64,000 nt of DNA from Chondrosia reniformis (taxonomy: Eukaryota; Porifera; Demospongiae; Chondrillida; Chondrillidae). Positions 10,513 to 20,860 of the stretch are shown in pieces; the first letter of the stretch is position 1, and every line of letters begins with the position of its first letter. Below the pieces are notes generated by a model. That model had not been told where the DNA came from. It searched no databases and worked only from the letters and a program-made list of their open reading frames with translations. The DNA lies in the NCBI GenBank assembly GCA_947172415.1, contig OX359194.1:5704001-5768000 (forward strand). Direction: 5' to 3'. The position numbers were made by a program, and so were the translations under genes.

Positions 10513-13500
10513 TTAATTGTCTAGCAATCCTTCACTTTGATCCCTTTCTTCTGAAGCTCCTTGACTGAAAGGTGTTTCATCTTCATCAGAATTATCAGAT
10601 TCACTTTGTGCTCTAATTACTAAAGTCTGGATGTGCTTGAAGGGAAACTCTTCTATTTTATCATCTATTTTGACCAATTGTTTCTGTAGTGCCTTTAGAG
10701 CTATTGCTCGGTTGTGTCTTTCTCTTTGTAATTCTTTGAATTTTATCCACCTCTCTTTGATGCAATTTGGTATAGGAAAATACATGTATCCATGATATAC
10801 AGTGATGATCCCAAGTTGTATGATAGCAACTGATATTGAAAGAATGCTTGCTGCTTTAGATAGAGCGGGCATTGAGTTCAGGCTTACAAAGACACTTATC
10901 ACTGTAAGATTCAAGAGGTAGAGAGTCTCATTGTTTTCAATCTTTGTAAACCATATCACTATATTTCTACATGTCTTTCTGAACCCTTTAGCACTGGCTG
11001 CATGAGGCCAGTGGCCAATAATTAACATTTTTCGAAAAGGCTTTACTGCATGTATTTCTACAAAAAAGTAACTCAAAATTACAATGAAAACAAGCAAAGC
11101 AAATGCTTGCAACGGTAGCGCAATCTGTAACATGAGGAAAGCCACTCTGATGAGTAGCCTGAATCCCAACCAGAAGCCAAGTGGCCAGCGGTAGGCTCCA
11201 TGGAAGACATCAAGGAAGTGGCTGAACCATAAACTTCTGATGCACATTCTTCTGAATAGGTCTCCGAGGAGAATGACAATGGTGATTGGAATGAGGTAGA
11301 GAAGAGAGGCTACCAGTGCTGTCAGTCCCAAGGCCAGGTGCTTTCCCTCAAAATAGTAGAGTGTTGGTTGATAGAGCCAGCGAGGTGACGGGTATGGGGA
11401 ATCATGTGTATAGACATTTGTATATCTCAGAGCAGTTATGATAGCTCCAGTGAGACTAGTGTAAGTTAACAATATCAATGTAGCCAACACAGGTACAGCT
11501 CTTTTAGCCACAAATTCAACCTTGAATATCTTGAAGTTAAACTTGTGTGCTCCAATAATGATGATAATCACAAGTGAGAAGAGGTAAATTGGAAAGACAA
11601 ATTGAAGCATGACCTTTGCAAACTCATCCATTCCATCATAGAAACAATTTCCACTTGCACTTCCAAAATTGAGCATGGAAATGATGCTATAAAATGGCTC
11701 TCCAGCATGTTCCTGCAAAAAGTCATCGTAAAGATACATGATGTTTGCATAGAAACTGATTCCATTGATGATTCCTTGTACGATTGTCAAATTGAATAGG
11801 AAGAGAAGAGCAATCAGTGAGAGTCCAGCAATAGCATAGAAGAGAGTGATCAGGTACCAAGGTCCATGACACTTTGTGCACTCAAATCCCCCAAAAACAG
11901 AACTGTATCCATGTGGACACTCACTACAGAGGAAACCTTGACGGAGGTTTGTACAAAAGTATTGATTTGATGAGTTTAATGCCTTTAAAGTGGTTCCAAT
12001 TTCCATTAAGTTATCGTTGCAGAAAAATGGAGGACAGAAATCTGAGAATATGAGTTGTTTATGTTGTAATCCTAACCAATAAGATTGTCTGCTTTGCTTA
12101 AAGGCTGCTATTTCTGTAATGTTGGCAATAGAACAGGAAAATCCCTTCAATTTTAATACATTGTTACAGATACATTGAGAGCCTTGCATTTGTTCAATTG
12201 TTAAAAGCTGTAATCCAAGTGGACACTCAGGAAGGGTTACAATACTGACTTTGTGTTCAAGATCACTTACACCGGTAAAAGTAGGTAAATTATAGCTTAT
12301 TGTTACTTTCTTGGAAGCAAAAACAGACTTGAAAAATACTCTTTTACATTCTTTGCCTAAAAATACACTTTGTGTGTCCTGCTCTACTGACTCAGTAATT
12401 TGAACTGTTCTATTGATGATAACCTTTTTGAAGTCACCCATTAATGCAGCCCTAATAGAAACCCTTTGTCCAGGAAAGATGGTGTAGTTAGTATAATGAC
12501 TACAGTCCCAAAGATTTTTCTTGTTCGGGTCGATTTCATTGCAGATGCATATAAAGTAGGGAGGTGAGGCTATGTCGTGTTCTTGCCACTCATCAGCATA
12601 TCCTGTTACTTCTGTATGAATGAACCTCCTGTGGTCTGTTATATTCATTGTGATAAGTCCACCAGTAGTTTCCATTGTGCAATTATCTAAATGTCCATTA
12701 TATATTTTATATGCTTCAAAAGGTAGATAAAAACCTAATGTGAAAATGGATGCTTCGTTTTCAGCAATATCTTTCTCACTCACAAGTTTACCATTTTCAC
12801 TGACCAATTGATAGAAGCAAAGTCCATCACATCCAATATGGTTGATGATACAATTTGAATACTTGTTATACAAAACATTACTGACGCCTTTGAAACCATT
12901 TGGAATAACAAATATATTTCCACCTTGTCTTGTATAATACTGAGACATTCGCAAACTTGATGAATTATCTAGTAAAAGCCTTGAATTGTAATTCATTTCA
13001 ATGCCAATATATTTCTCCTTTACCCAAGAATACAAATTTGGGTTGCTTTCTTTATTTCCTATGTAGTTGATATTGTGAAAATGGAGTATGCTATTGCTCA
13101 ATGAAAGTGTTATTCCTGTAGAACTCTTAATATTAACAGAATCAAATAAAACATAATATTCTTGAAAATTTTCAATAAGAAAACCATTAATATTATGGTC
13201 TAACTTCAAGATACACTGCCTGAATACCAGAATAGGGTATTTTATATATTCTGTTCTATTTATTGGTACTTGTTCTTTAGCAGAGATGTACTTAAGTTTA
13301 ATGTTGAAAATTTCTGTCAAATCGTAGCTATATCTATTGACCACTGTAGTGTTTTGCAGAAATATAGCTCTTTTTGGCACTTTGTATGTATCATCCAATG
13401 GGTTATATGGTGTCTTTGGTGTAGTATAGTAGCTATAAGTTATTGAGATGGGTGAATTAATGATACTGCTGTCAATTGATATCAAACTAAAACTGCTTCT

Positions 13501-14358
13501 CTGGTATACCAGACAATTTATAATAATTTCAACAGGCCATACATATGATTGAAAATGAGGACGATGGGATACAGTTGTTATGAAGTTTGTTTTGTTTAGT
13601 ATCAGTTGAAAATTTCCAATTAGTCCAACTAACTTTACATGTAATAAGTTTTCCTCTCCAATGAAAGCGCAATTTTCCAAGATTACATGAGTAGTATAGT
13701 TCTTTGGCGAAAAATTAAAATGTCTTACGTGGAAGCCCTTTATGCTAGAAATTTCAGAGTCAGTTATTAATAGCTGAGATTTGACTGGGATGTTAGATAT
13801 AAACTGTATAATAACTAGAAACAGACCAGATATTTTGGAATTACGTATAACATTGTTTCCTGCTAAATCAAACATTTGAAAGTCTGTTTCAAAGACAGTT
13901 TGCCATATAACATCCACCATATTCATGCTTTCTGTGTTCTCAATAGTAAGAATAGCGCTTTCTGCTAATATAGAGATGACTAAACTTTGAAAGGTCACTT
14001 TTCTACAGTTTTCAATCAGCAGTGGTCGTCTGCCTTTCACAAAGTACAATGAAGTCTCCTTAACAGTATCACCTCTCCAAGTTACATTTTGAGAATTGAT
14101 TATTGCGATAGTTATATTACTTGTTTCAATGAAATGCCTACCTTTCAGAAAGATCCATGTAGCATTAGATGTTGAGAAGATACTGGTATTCTGTTGGTAG
14201 TACTCATCAACTGTGTGACATGGTGTACTGTCCTGACAGCTCTCCTGCTGACAATTTGGAGTTACCCAGAAGGTATGTGTCTGGTGTTCCCCAATGGTAG
14301 AGTATGTAGTTGCCAACGTTAACACTACTACTATTGTCAGTGCTCTTAGCTGACGCAT
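10513..14358 (-). CDS. Orphan multi-pass membrane protein with beta-helix-like ectodomain, copy 1
   Basis: A single uninterrupted 1,281-codon frame. Residues 1 to about 23 form a signal peptide (LTIVVVLTLATTYSTIG). The ectodomain (about 24-830) starts HTFWVTPNCQQESCQDSTPC and has many N-x-S/T sites. Recurrent short strands (NVTWRGD, VTFQSLVISI, ILHFHNINYI) look like a right-handed parallel beta-helix. A Cys-rich neck follows (CSECPHGYSSVFGGFECTKC, just before the membrane). From about 836 to 1190 there are seven or eight hydrophobic spans (WYLITLFYAIAGLSLIALLF; FPIYLFSLVIIIIIGAHKF; HLALGLTALVASLLYLIPI). The roughly 90-residue tail is acidic (SDNSDEDETPFSQ) and ends EGLLDN. I do not recognise a named family. 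The layout suggests a surface receptor or adhesion protein; ligand and signalling route are unknown. The lack of introns contrasts with its neighbours. Copy 2 lies 21.9 kb away in the same orientation. Confidence 0.9.
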   Translation of the reverse strand: MRQLRALTIVVVLTLATTYSTIGEHQTHTFWVTPNCQQESCQDSTPCHTVDEYYQQNTSIFSTSNATWIFLKGRHFIETSNITIAIINSQNVTWRGDTVKETSLYFVKGRRPLLIENCRKVTFQSLVISILAESAILTIENTESMNMVDVIWQTVFETDFQMFDLAGNNVIRNSKISGLFLVIIQFISNIPVKSQLLITDSEISSIKGFHVRHFNFSPKNYTTHVILENCAFIGEENLLHVKLVGLIGNFQLILNKTNFITTVSHRPHFQSYVWPVEIIINCLVYQRSSFSLISIDSSIINSPISITYSYYTTPKTPYNPLDDTYKVPKRAIFLQNTTVVNRYSYDLTEIFNIKLKYISAKEQVPINRTEYIKYPILVFRQCILKLDHNINGFLIENFQEYYVLFDSVNIKSSTGITLSLSNSILHFHNINYIGNKESNPNLYSWVKEKYIGIEMNYNSRLLLDNSSSLRMSQYYTRQGGNIFVIPNGFKGVSNVLYNKYSNCIINHIGCDGLCFYQLVSENGKLVSEKDIAENEASIFTLGFYLPFEAYKIYNGHLDNCTMETTGGLITMNITDHRRFIHTEVTGYADEWQEHDIASPPYFICICNEIDPNKKNLWDCSHYTNYTIFPGQRVSIRAALMGDFKKVIINRTVQITESVEQDTQSVFLGKECKRVFFKSVFASKKVTISYNLPTFTGVSDLEHKVSIVTLPECPLGLQLLTIEQMQGSQCICNNVLKLKGFSCSIANITEIAAFKQSRQSYWLGLQHKQLIFSDFCPPFFCNDNLMEIGTTLKALNSSNQYFCTNLRQGFLCSECPHGYSSVFGGFECTKCHGPWYLITLFYAIAGLSLIALLFLFNLTIVQGIINGISFYANIMYLYDDFLQEHAGEPFYSIISMLNFGSASGNCFYDGMDEFAKVMLQFVFPIYLFSLVIIIIIGAHKFNFKIFKVEFVAKRAVPVLATLILLTYTSLTGAIITALRYTNVYTHDSPYPSPRWLYQPTLYYFEGKHLALGLTALVASLLYLIPITIVILLGDLFRRMCIRSLWFSHFLDVFHGAYRWPLGFWLGFRLLIRVAFLMLQIALPLQAFALLVFIVILSYFFVEIHAVKPFRKMLIIGHWPHAASAKGFRKTCRNIVIWFTKIENNETLYLLNLTVISVFVSLNSMPALSKAASILSISVAIIQLGIITVYHGYMYFPIPNCIKERWIKFKELQRERHNRAIALKALQKQLVKIDDKIEEFPFKHIQTLVIRAQSESDNSDEDETPFSQGASEERDQSEGLLDN

Positions 14359-14743
14359 TTCTAATTTTAACTGTTAATGTATATATACAATTGTAGCTAG
14401 TGTATTTATATATACCTATGTATGTGTGGGTATATATTACATAACTTATTGTACTGAAATTTTATATTCTATATAATAACATTTACTATGATACGTATTA
14501 TACTACAATTTTTATGCTGAAGGCAGAAGCATACACAACTATATATAATGTTTCCCCACACTACACTAAAATTGAAAATTCGTGTTTTGTAAACTTTTCA
14601 AAAGGCAGTTTCTATTTCTTTTAACATTTCTATTCATTTTGAATTAAAACAATAGTACTAATGTGTCCCCCTGAAAATAAAAGCAATGTGCCACTTTTAA
14701 TCTGACTCATTTTAACATACGTACAGTACATACATATAACAAG
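14359..14743. other. AT-rich upstream region of receptor copy 1
   Basis: No gene and no TATA box at a clear distance. It does not resemble the sequence upstream of copy 2, so the duplication's 5' homology ends at or near the start codon. Confidence 0.6.
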
Positions 14744-14749
14744 CTAAAA

Positions 14750-15030
14750 CAACAAGTTATTGTTGCAGAAAAATGGAGGACAGAAATATGAGAATATGAG
14801 TTGTTTATGTTGTAATCCTAATATTTCATTACAGATGCATATAAAGTAGGGAGGTGAGGCTATGTCGTGTTCTTGCCACTCATCAGCATATCCTGTTACT
14901 TCTGTATGAATGAACCTCCTGTGGTCTGTTATATTCATTGTGATAAGTCCATTGGTAGTTTCCGTTGTGCAATTATCTAAATGTCCATTATATATTTTAT
15001 ATGCTTCAAAAAGTAGATATAAACCTAATG
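14750..15030 (-). pseudogene. Rearranged fragment of the orphan receptor gene
   Basis: About 280 bp matching the receptor genes on the minus strand. One part matches 11998-12074 of copy 1 (CNxNL/FCPPFF region). It is joined directly to a part matching about 12536-12740 (MNITDHRRFIHTEVTGYADE region), with some 460 bp between them missing. Single-base variants are mixed: tccattggtag agrees with copy 2, while the absence of the gaa insert after ttacttc agrees with copy 1. It cannot encode a working protein. It probably derives from a third paralogue or a gene-conversion product. Confidence 0.85.
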
Positions 15031-15040
15031 TGGTTAATTA

Positions 15041-15180
15041 TCATAATCAACAGAGTTAGAGACTATTTTGTAACTTGTATATACACAAGGACATAAAAGG
15101 CCAAGGCCTTTATATACGTAAGTCATATGATGTCCCTTGTGTACAAGTTACAAAACGGTCTCTAACCCTGTTGATTATGT
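15041..15180. repeat. Fold-back inverted repeat, ~50-bp arms
   Basis: Left arm 15041-15093 (tcataatcaacagagttaga...) and right arm 15131-15180 (...accctgttgattatgt) are reverse complements with few mismatches. The spacer is about 37 bp and contains the palindrome aaggccaaggcctt. The right-arm sequence cttgtgtacaagttacaa recurs near 39411 in an FCHO intron, so this is part of a dispersed repeat. Confidence 0.88.
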
Positions 15181-15289
15181 GAATGCATGCAACCAACCGT
15201 CGGCATTCTTGGCTCCCTCACAAGGCAAATCAAATCTGCTTTGTTTATTAGCTGAGACCCCTTTAAGACTGGAACCTTTGTTGATATAT

Positions 15290-15590
15290 GGCATGCAGAT
15301 GCATCATCTTCAGTCTATACTAAGGCGTGAAAGGGTAATTGGTAGGCCATGGGTTCTACCTTGGATGATCTGTATCAACTACTACTCTCTATACAGTAGT
15401 TGAGGATTTCAAAGCCTGCAACAGTGTGACTAAAGTCTTGTACTGTTTAAAATACTGATTATCCTAGGGGTCACTTGGATCTCTTTTTATTTGTAACTTG
15501 CACTGCATGTGTAGCTAGGTACTTGATTGTAATTTTAATATTGTATAGTCACTTGGACTTCTTAAATTTGTAACTTTTACTGTGTAGTAC
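15290..15590 (+). repeat. Dispersed repeat, left copy (inverted relative to 20240-20530)
   Basis: Starts near gcatgcagatgcatcatctt, passes ggtaattggtaggccatgg and ends in alternating gtcacttgga and ttgtaactt blocks. The reverse complement of most of it is at 20240-20530, and a short third piece (atcctaggggtcacttgga) lies near 20861. It is likely a transposon end; no transposase was seen. Confidence 0.8.
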
Positions 15591-15599
15591 TATATATAT

Positions 15600-16320
15600 A
15601 TACGTATATACCTGTATATATAAGTAAACATTATGATCATCCAATTAACTGATTTCATAAGTATAATGTACAATGTCATTTGAATGATTCAATGGAATAT
15701 GTATAATAATAATCATGATTATTAGAGTGACAATCAGTAATCTGACCAGCCAAAATAGGCTTAGTAGTCACAAAAAATTGGTGGGGGTGATTACATTAAG
15801 TTGTGAAGTTTATACATCAAACAAAAAGTGGATAATTTTTTTTATTATATATTGTCTGTGTTTAAGAGAAAATATAGCTTGTTGCTTTGGGACATGGACA
15901 TGAATGTAGAGTTGATTTGGTTACAATTAGAAAACAAGTCAGATCTGATAGAGTTCAGTTTAGTACAGTACAATAGAAAATGAGCTTGGTCCTCCACTGT
16001 ACCCCACGACATACTTGGCAGAGCCTCTCCCCAAATGGTATGGAGGTTTAACGACCAACCTCAACAGCCAGGGGAAGAAACCAGTACGCAGACCAGCCAT
16101 GATTCTTCTTCTACCACTGTCACAACTAATTACATATGGCTCTACATTAGGTCTAAATTTAATGTTACAGTATATAATAATCTGCCTCCAGAGTTTGAAT
16201 CACTAGGAATTATGTTAATATTGTTGAGCCATCACCCTTCATACAACATAGTACATGTATATTCAATAAAGAGGTTAATAATTGAGGTAACAAAGATCAT
16301 GGGTAAGGGGTGGTAAATGG
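15600..16320. other. AT-rich stretch without a supported gene
   Basis: There are short open frames only. A frame at 16035-16316 includes a hydrophilic Ser/Thr run (TSTQTSHDSSSTTVTT) but has no recognisable domain or clear splice sites. It lies just downstream of the LINE remnant on the opposite strand. Confidence 0.4.
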
Positions 16321-16329
16321 TTAGGTAGA

Positions 16330-19270
16330 TTGGTGGAGAGAAGTTTCCTTATTGAGGAAACTCAAATATAGGAATACCTTGATCAGCTAATCTACAGCTT
16401 TCATTAAAAGTAAGTTTAGTGATCCTAAAATCTGACATTTGACAGATTCGCTTCCAGAACTTGATACACACAATCTCGGTAATAAGTGAAATCGGTTTCC
16501 ATCCCATTTCCCCTAACAGAGCCTTGATCCAAGGGTGCGGTGCATTCCTATTTAGTCCAAGAAAATTTCTTATTAACTTGTATTAATTTCGGGATAGGAT
16601 TTGAAGCCCCATAGAAATTAACTATAATTAATCAATGGAAGAATCAAACATTCATATAATCTTGAGTAAATCTTGTGGTTAAATCCTCCACAGGATCTAT
16701 ATTTACAAATCAAAAGGCTAGCTGCCCTACTGGCCGTGGTGGATATGGCTTCAATAGCAGTTTTCCAATTTAAATGTTGGGTAAATACTTAACTAGCCCA
16801 AGGTATTTATAGCTGGAATTTCGAAGTTACAACAACTGAATCTAGCAGAGTCCAACATCTTCCTGTTATTGCATTATTTTAGTTTTTATGGGGTTAATTG
16901 TGAGGGACCAAGTGTCACAGAATTGGGTAAGCCTATGTAATTTGTCCTGTAGGGCTTTTGGACAATCAGCTAAAATAAACAGATCATCAGCATATAGAAG
17001 ACAGTCTAGTTTCAATTTGCCAAAGTCACAGGATCAAATTACAGGTTTCATATGGTGTGAAATCTATTTTGAACAGCCAGGGTTCAGAGGGTGCTCAAGA
17101 ATGTGCTAACAGACTAATTTCACTGGGTTCAAATTTTAGCAGCCCCCTTTCCAAGTTTTATACATACTTTTATACCTATTGAAACCTGGCAGTTCATAGA
17201 GTTCAACCTGATATTTGATCCTGTGAGTTAAGAGGTCTGGCAGTGGGTGAGGTTATTAGGTATTCAACTAGGTCGTTAATATTAAATTTTAAATAGTGTG
17301 GGTGACAGAATACATCCTTGCTTTATCCCAGAATTAACTGAAAACCAAACAGTTGGTGCTATCATTATTGAAGCGTACTGAGTATTGTGTTATTAAGTAC
17401 AATCTACGTGTGGTCTCCAAGAAATCTCCATTACTTCCAATCCTTTCTAGTTTTTGCCATATTTGTCTCTTGGAATTGAGTCAAAGGCTTTCTTAAAATC
17501 TATAAAGTAGGCATATGTGTCCTTTTTATGATTTTCAAGGATGTTAAAAAGAGTAAAAATCTGGTCTTGTTTTTTCCTGAATCCACATTGTTCTTCACAT
17601 AAGATATTATTAGAATCAAGGTATATGTTGTTAGGCGATTATTACAAAAGCCTTTCACAATACAGGATTGCATTGCTATTCCCCTATGATTTTTAGGATC
17701 GTATTTATTACCATTACCCTTATATAGATAGGGGTAAGGGAGCTGAGGTACCAGTCAGAGGGAATCTCAGCGTTTTTAAAACAGCGGTTATATAATTGAT
17801 GTAAATATCTAATGACAATAGCGATTTTTATAGTACTTGCACCTAATCCATCTGGGCCAGGAGATTTCTTATCATCTAATAAGTAAATAGCCTCCGAGAC
17901 TTCTTCTAGGCTAATTTCCATATTGAGATATGGTTCTGGCTGAGAAGTAAGGTTGTTTGTTAATGGATTGTTTACTTCTGACATAAGATATATGACGAGG
18001 TTGGGGATTTAGCAGGTTCTTTGTCTGATAGTAGGCAAGCGATCCTGAGGTCCCTGCAGTGGGATGGCACTTCCTTTTCATCCAGCGAACACCTAGCTGT
18101 GTGCTTGGCTGCAGCTGGTGTGTCGGATGAGTCAGTGGCTATGCGGTTAAGGGCGTTTTATAAAGTAAGGTGCGATATAGGAGAATGAGGATATAATACT
18201 TAAATTGATTTAATACAAGCTCCCTCCGGTACCATATACATGGTGACAAGAATATAGATAGGTAGGCATGCAGTAATTTTAATATATGCATATCATTTAT
18301 GATGACTCTTTAAAGTAATTTATTGATGAATTGATGCATGAGACTACTACATGCAATAGGGTAATTCAAGATAAGAGGTTAGACTGTTATACATTTAGAA
18401 TTTAGGTAGGTGTACACGTAGATGATCCTCTGGGTATTAGTTTATTTTATTTGTATTGTACTCTTATCTGTATACACAATGACCTGTATCCTCAGCAGAC
18501 CCATTTAGGACGATTTAGGCTTGAGAACATTGGAGTGTTGATAGTACCTTACTATATGGTGTCAATTTTCCGATAAATGTGTCAGATATATATATTCCAG
18601 TCATCAATAGAGACCCAAGTCCATATGCATGCAATTGCAAGAAATCAAGGAAGAGATATAGTAATATTGATTGAAACTCTTTAGATGTACATGTAGCTTC
18701 GATTCTGATCTGTGTTATGGTATTTTAACTGACCCTTGTATTTTATATTTTATAGTGACTCATGGGCCCAGTCTGGCCTAGTGCATACATCATATTTTGA
18801 TTTGCACGTGTCACTCTAATAAATGTTATTATTATTATTATAAAATAGTTTAGCCATATATCCTTAATTTCATTGTGATCGTTAGTTAGATTTCAGTTTG
18901 AATTTAAAAGAGATTTACGTAGGTGTGGTATGTCCTTTATGGTCATTTAATTGTATCGAATAACTTCCAAAATTTATGGGACCTTCCATGGTTCAGGTGC
19001 TTTAGTAAATTGGTGTACATGTGTTTAAGATTATTGCATGAATTTACGTTTTTCTTGTCTAACTAGCTTATCAAAAGTTTTCTGTTTATCTTTGCAAATG
19101 TTCCAGAGATATATTCTATCAGGGTTAGTATTATTGCATCTCATCCAATTCTTTTGTGCTTTCCTAAGATCTTGTCTACATTTGGATAACTTTTGATTCC
19201 ACCATGGTTTTGGTGATGCTCCATGCATGTTTGAGTTTGAACATGGTCTATATGCCTTGTCTATATGCAC
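16330..19270 (-). mobile_element. Decayed non-LTR retrotransposon (LINE), 5' truncated
   Basis: Read on the minus strand, pieces of one LINE ORF2 appear in order. The post-endonuclease linker is at 19270-19031 (KPWWNQKLSKCRQDLRKAQK), followed by FWKLFD near 18960. RT N-terminal motifs are at 17984-17676 (KKSPGPDGLG, IPSDWYLSSLTPIY). Then come GFRKKQDQIFTLFNIL and YAYFIDFKKAFDSIPRDK near 17600-17460. The catalytic LLYADDLFILAD is near 17000-16970. The C-terminal part follows near 16600-16440 (FLGLNRNAPHPWIKALLGEM). The frame is broken by several stops and shifts, and an unrelated insert separates linker and RT. No endonuclease domain is visible. The layout suggests a CR1/Jockey-like clade, not resolved further. 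Confidence 0.88.
17998..18845 (+). mobile_element. Unclassified insert splitting the LINE
   Basis: About 850 bp lies between the LINE linker and RT parts. Its plus strand ends with aataaatgttattattatta, like the 3' end of a retroposed element with a TTA-type tail. At its other end, 18015-18187 is open on the plus strand (DLAGSLSDSRQAILRSLQWD, then EHLAVCLAAAGVSDESVAMR). I do not recognise that protein. Exact ends were not fixed. Confidence 0.45.
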
Positions 19271-19499
19271 CTAAAATATTAAGGTACTATACGTATCGTG
19301 TGTAACTCCTTCATTCTATATAGAGCCTTGCCTTGGACATACATTTGTGTTTCAATCATTTTCAAAATTATTCTTGGAATTGTACTTATAAGCTTTAAAT
19401 CTGTTACTAAACAGTTTCTCTTCTATTATCACTCTTTGTATTATGTGTATGTAGTTCTTATTCAAAGTTCATACAAATGGAGGTAGTTCTTCAAAAGAT

Positions 19500-20150
19500 G
19501 ATTAGTCATTCCTAGTGACCTCCACTTCCATATACTCCAATTTATATTCCTCGTTTACATCGTTGTCGCCATAAAGTTCTACAAAAAGGCCTTGCTTAAC
19601 ATCCAGTTTAGTTGTAAACGTAGCTGCAGCTGTGAAGCCTCCATCTTACGTAAGATGGAAAGAGCCCCATTGCTGTGTGGGCTTAAGAGTAACAATGACC
19701 TCTTTTGGTGAAACATCACTTTCTAGTGTAAGACCTCCACAATTACTGCTATGAAGACGGTCAGTGGCAGTATTCCCAGGCGTTAGGCTTGTAAAGAGGC
19801 AGGCTGTACCAACATTGGTGATATCTGCAATCAGGTTACCATGGCAGGTGGTTTGATTGCACAGCATGATAATAGGATCTGAGTCACTAGTTGGTGGATC
19901 TTGAAAATATAACTTTATTTTTACAGTTATGTCATCTGTGCATAGCTCATCTTTTTGAAAAAGTGGAATGCGAATCAATCTCTAATTGGTCTGAGGATTT
20001 CTAAAGTGAAGCAAGGTACTGGAAGTACTTATGAGTCCAGTGATTGAGGCATGGTCCAGCAACCAATCTGGGTTCATTACTTTTGTGTAGAGTAATTGTG
20101 GACATTCACAAGAGCAGTTTTGTAAGCATGTGACACCTATATAAGACAGC
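19500..20150 (-). pseudogene. Broken extracellular-protein fragment, possibly integrin-alpha-like
   Basis: On the minus strand an exon-like stretch opens after an acceptor near 20140: GVTCLQNCSCECPQLLY, then NPDWLLDHASITGLIS. It reads through FQKDELCTDDITVKIKLYF, CNQTTCHGNLIADITNVGTA and VIVTLKPTQQWGSFHLT, and on to GDNDVNEEYKLEYMEVEVT. Two in-frame stops interrupt it. The alternating Cys and Asp-Asp pattern recalls the stalk of integrin alpha chains (CxxDNxC-type), but this is a weak resemblance. It sits inside the mobile-element cluster, so it may be a dead host-gene piece. Confidence 0.35.
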
Positions 20151-20239
20151 CTACATATTATTCAATATATAGAGACACAAATCTTAAATTCTTCTTTTTG
20201 CATTTATATACTTTATATATAGTTACTGGCAAATATGTA

Positions 20240-20530
20240 AAATAATAAAATTACAATCAAGTGCTACACAGTACAATTATTGCAAGTTACAAATTTAAGA
20301 GGTCCAAGTGACTATATAATATTAAAATTACAATCAAGAGATCGAAGTGGCCCATACAATAATCAGTATTTTAAACAGTATAAAACTTTAGTCACACTGT
20401 TGCAGGCTTTGAATTCCTCAACTACTGCATAGAGAGTAGTAGTTGATACAGATCATGCAAGGTAGAAGCCATGGCCTACCAATTACCTTTTCATGCCTTA
20501 GTATAGACTGAAGATGATGCATCATTAGAA
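20240..20530 (-). repeat. Dispersed repeat, right copy (inverted partner of 15290-15590)
   Basis: Reverse complement of the left copy: ggcctaccaattaccttttc, tagtatagactgaagatgat and the ttacaatcaag/ttgcaagttac blocks. Together the copies bracket about 4.6 kb that holds the LINE and the broken fragment. Confidence 0.8.
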
Positions 20531-20609
20531 TATTTACGAGTTCTAACATATTCTGTGATATTCCAGATATATACATAATAGTAAATTATAAATACGTATA
20601 AATAGGTGA

Positions 20610-20691
20610 TACACATCACTTCTATGTTTGGGCGCATCGATCCCTACTTCTAGTATATCCATGATGCGCCCAAACACAGAAGTGATGTGTA
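20610..20691. repeat. Fold-back hairpin, 29-bp arms
   Basis: Arms 20610-20638 (tacacatcacttctatgttt...) and 20663-20691 (...acacagaagtgatgtgta) pair with one mismatch across a 24-bp loop. The arms include the CpG-bearing gggcgcatc, which is rare in this AT-rich stretch. Downstream sequence gccatccctacttttaa matches several other places in the window. Confidence 0.9.
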
Positions 20692-20779
20692 TATATAGTT
20701 AAGTTTCAGTATGCCACTTCTGCAATGTTAGCCTTACCATATGATCACTTTCTTGTTTCGTTACTTTTTCTAGATGTGC

Positions 20780-20860
20780 CAATCACTGTTATAGTGCCAT
20801 CCCTACTTTTAACTTCACTTTTTAATGTTTTTATTTAACTTTTTAAAATACTAATTATCC
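20780..20860 (+). repeat. Dispersed repeat family 'ccatccctacttctaa'
   Basis: A short consensus of the form ttgttac...ttccagatgtg...gccatccctacttyt...tttttaatgttttta recurs here, near 31386-31500, 53830-54000 and 57740-57825. Some copies also carry gccacttctctag or agaagtgatgtgtat. It looks like an old MITE or SINE family. Boundaries are uncertain. Confidence 0.55.
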
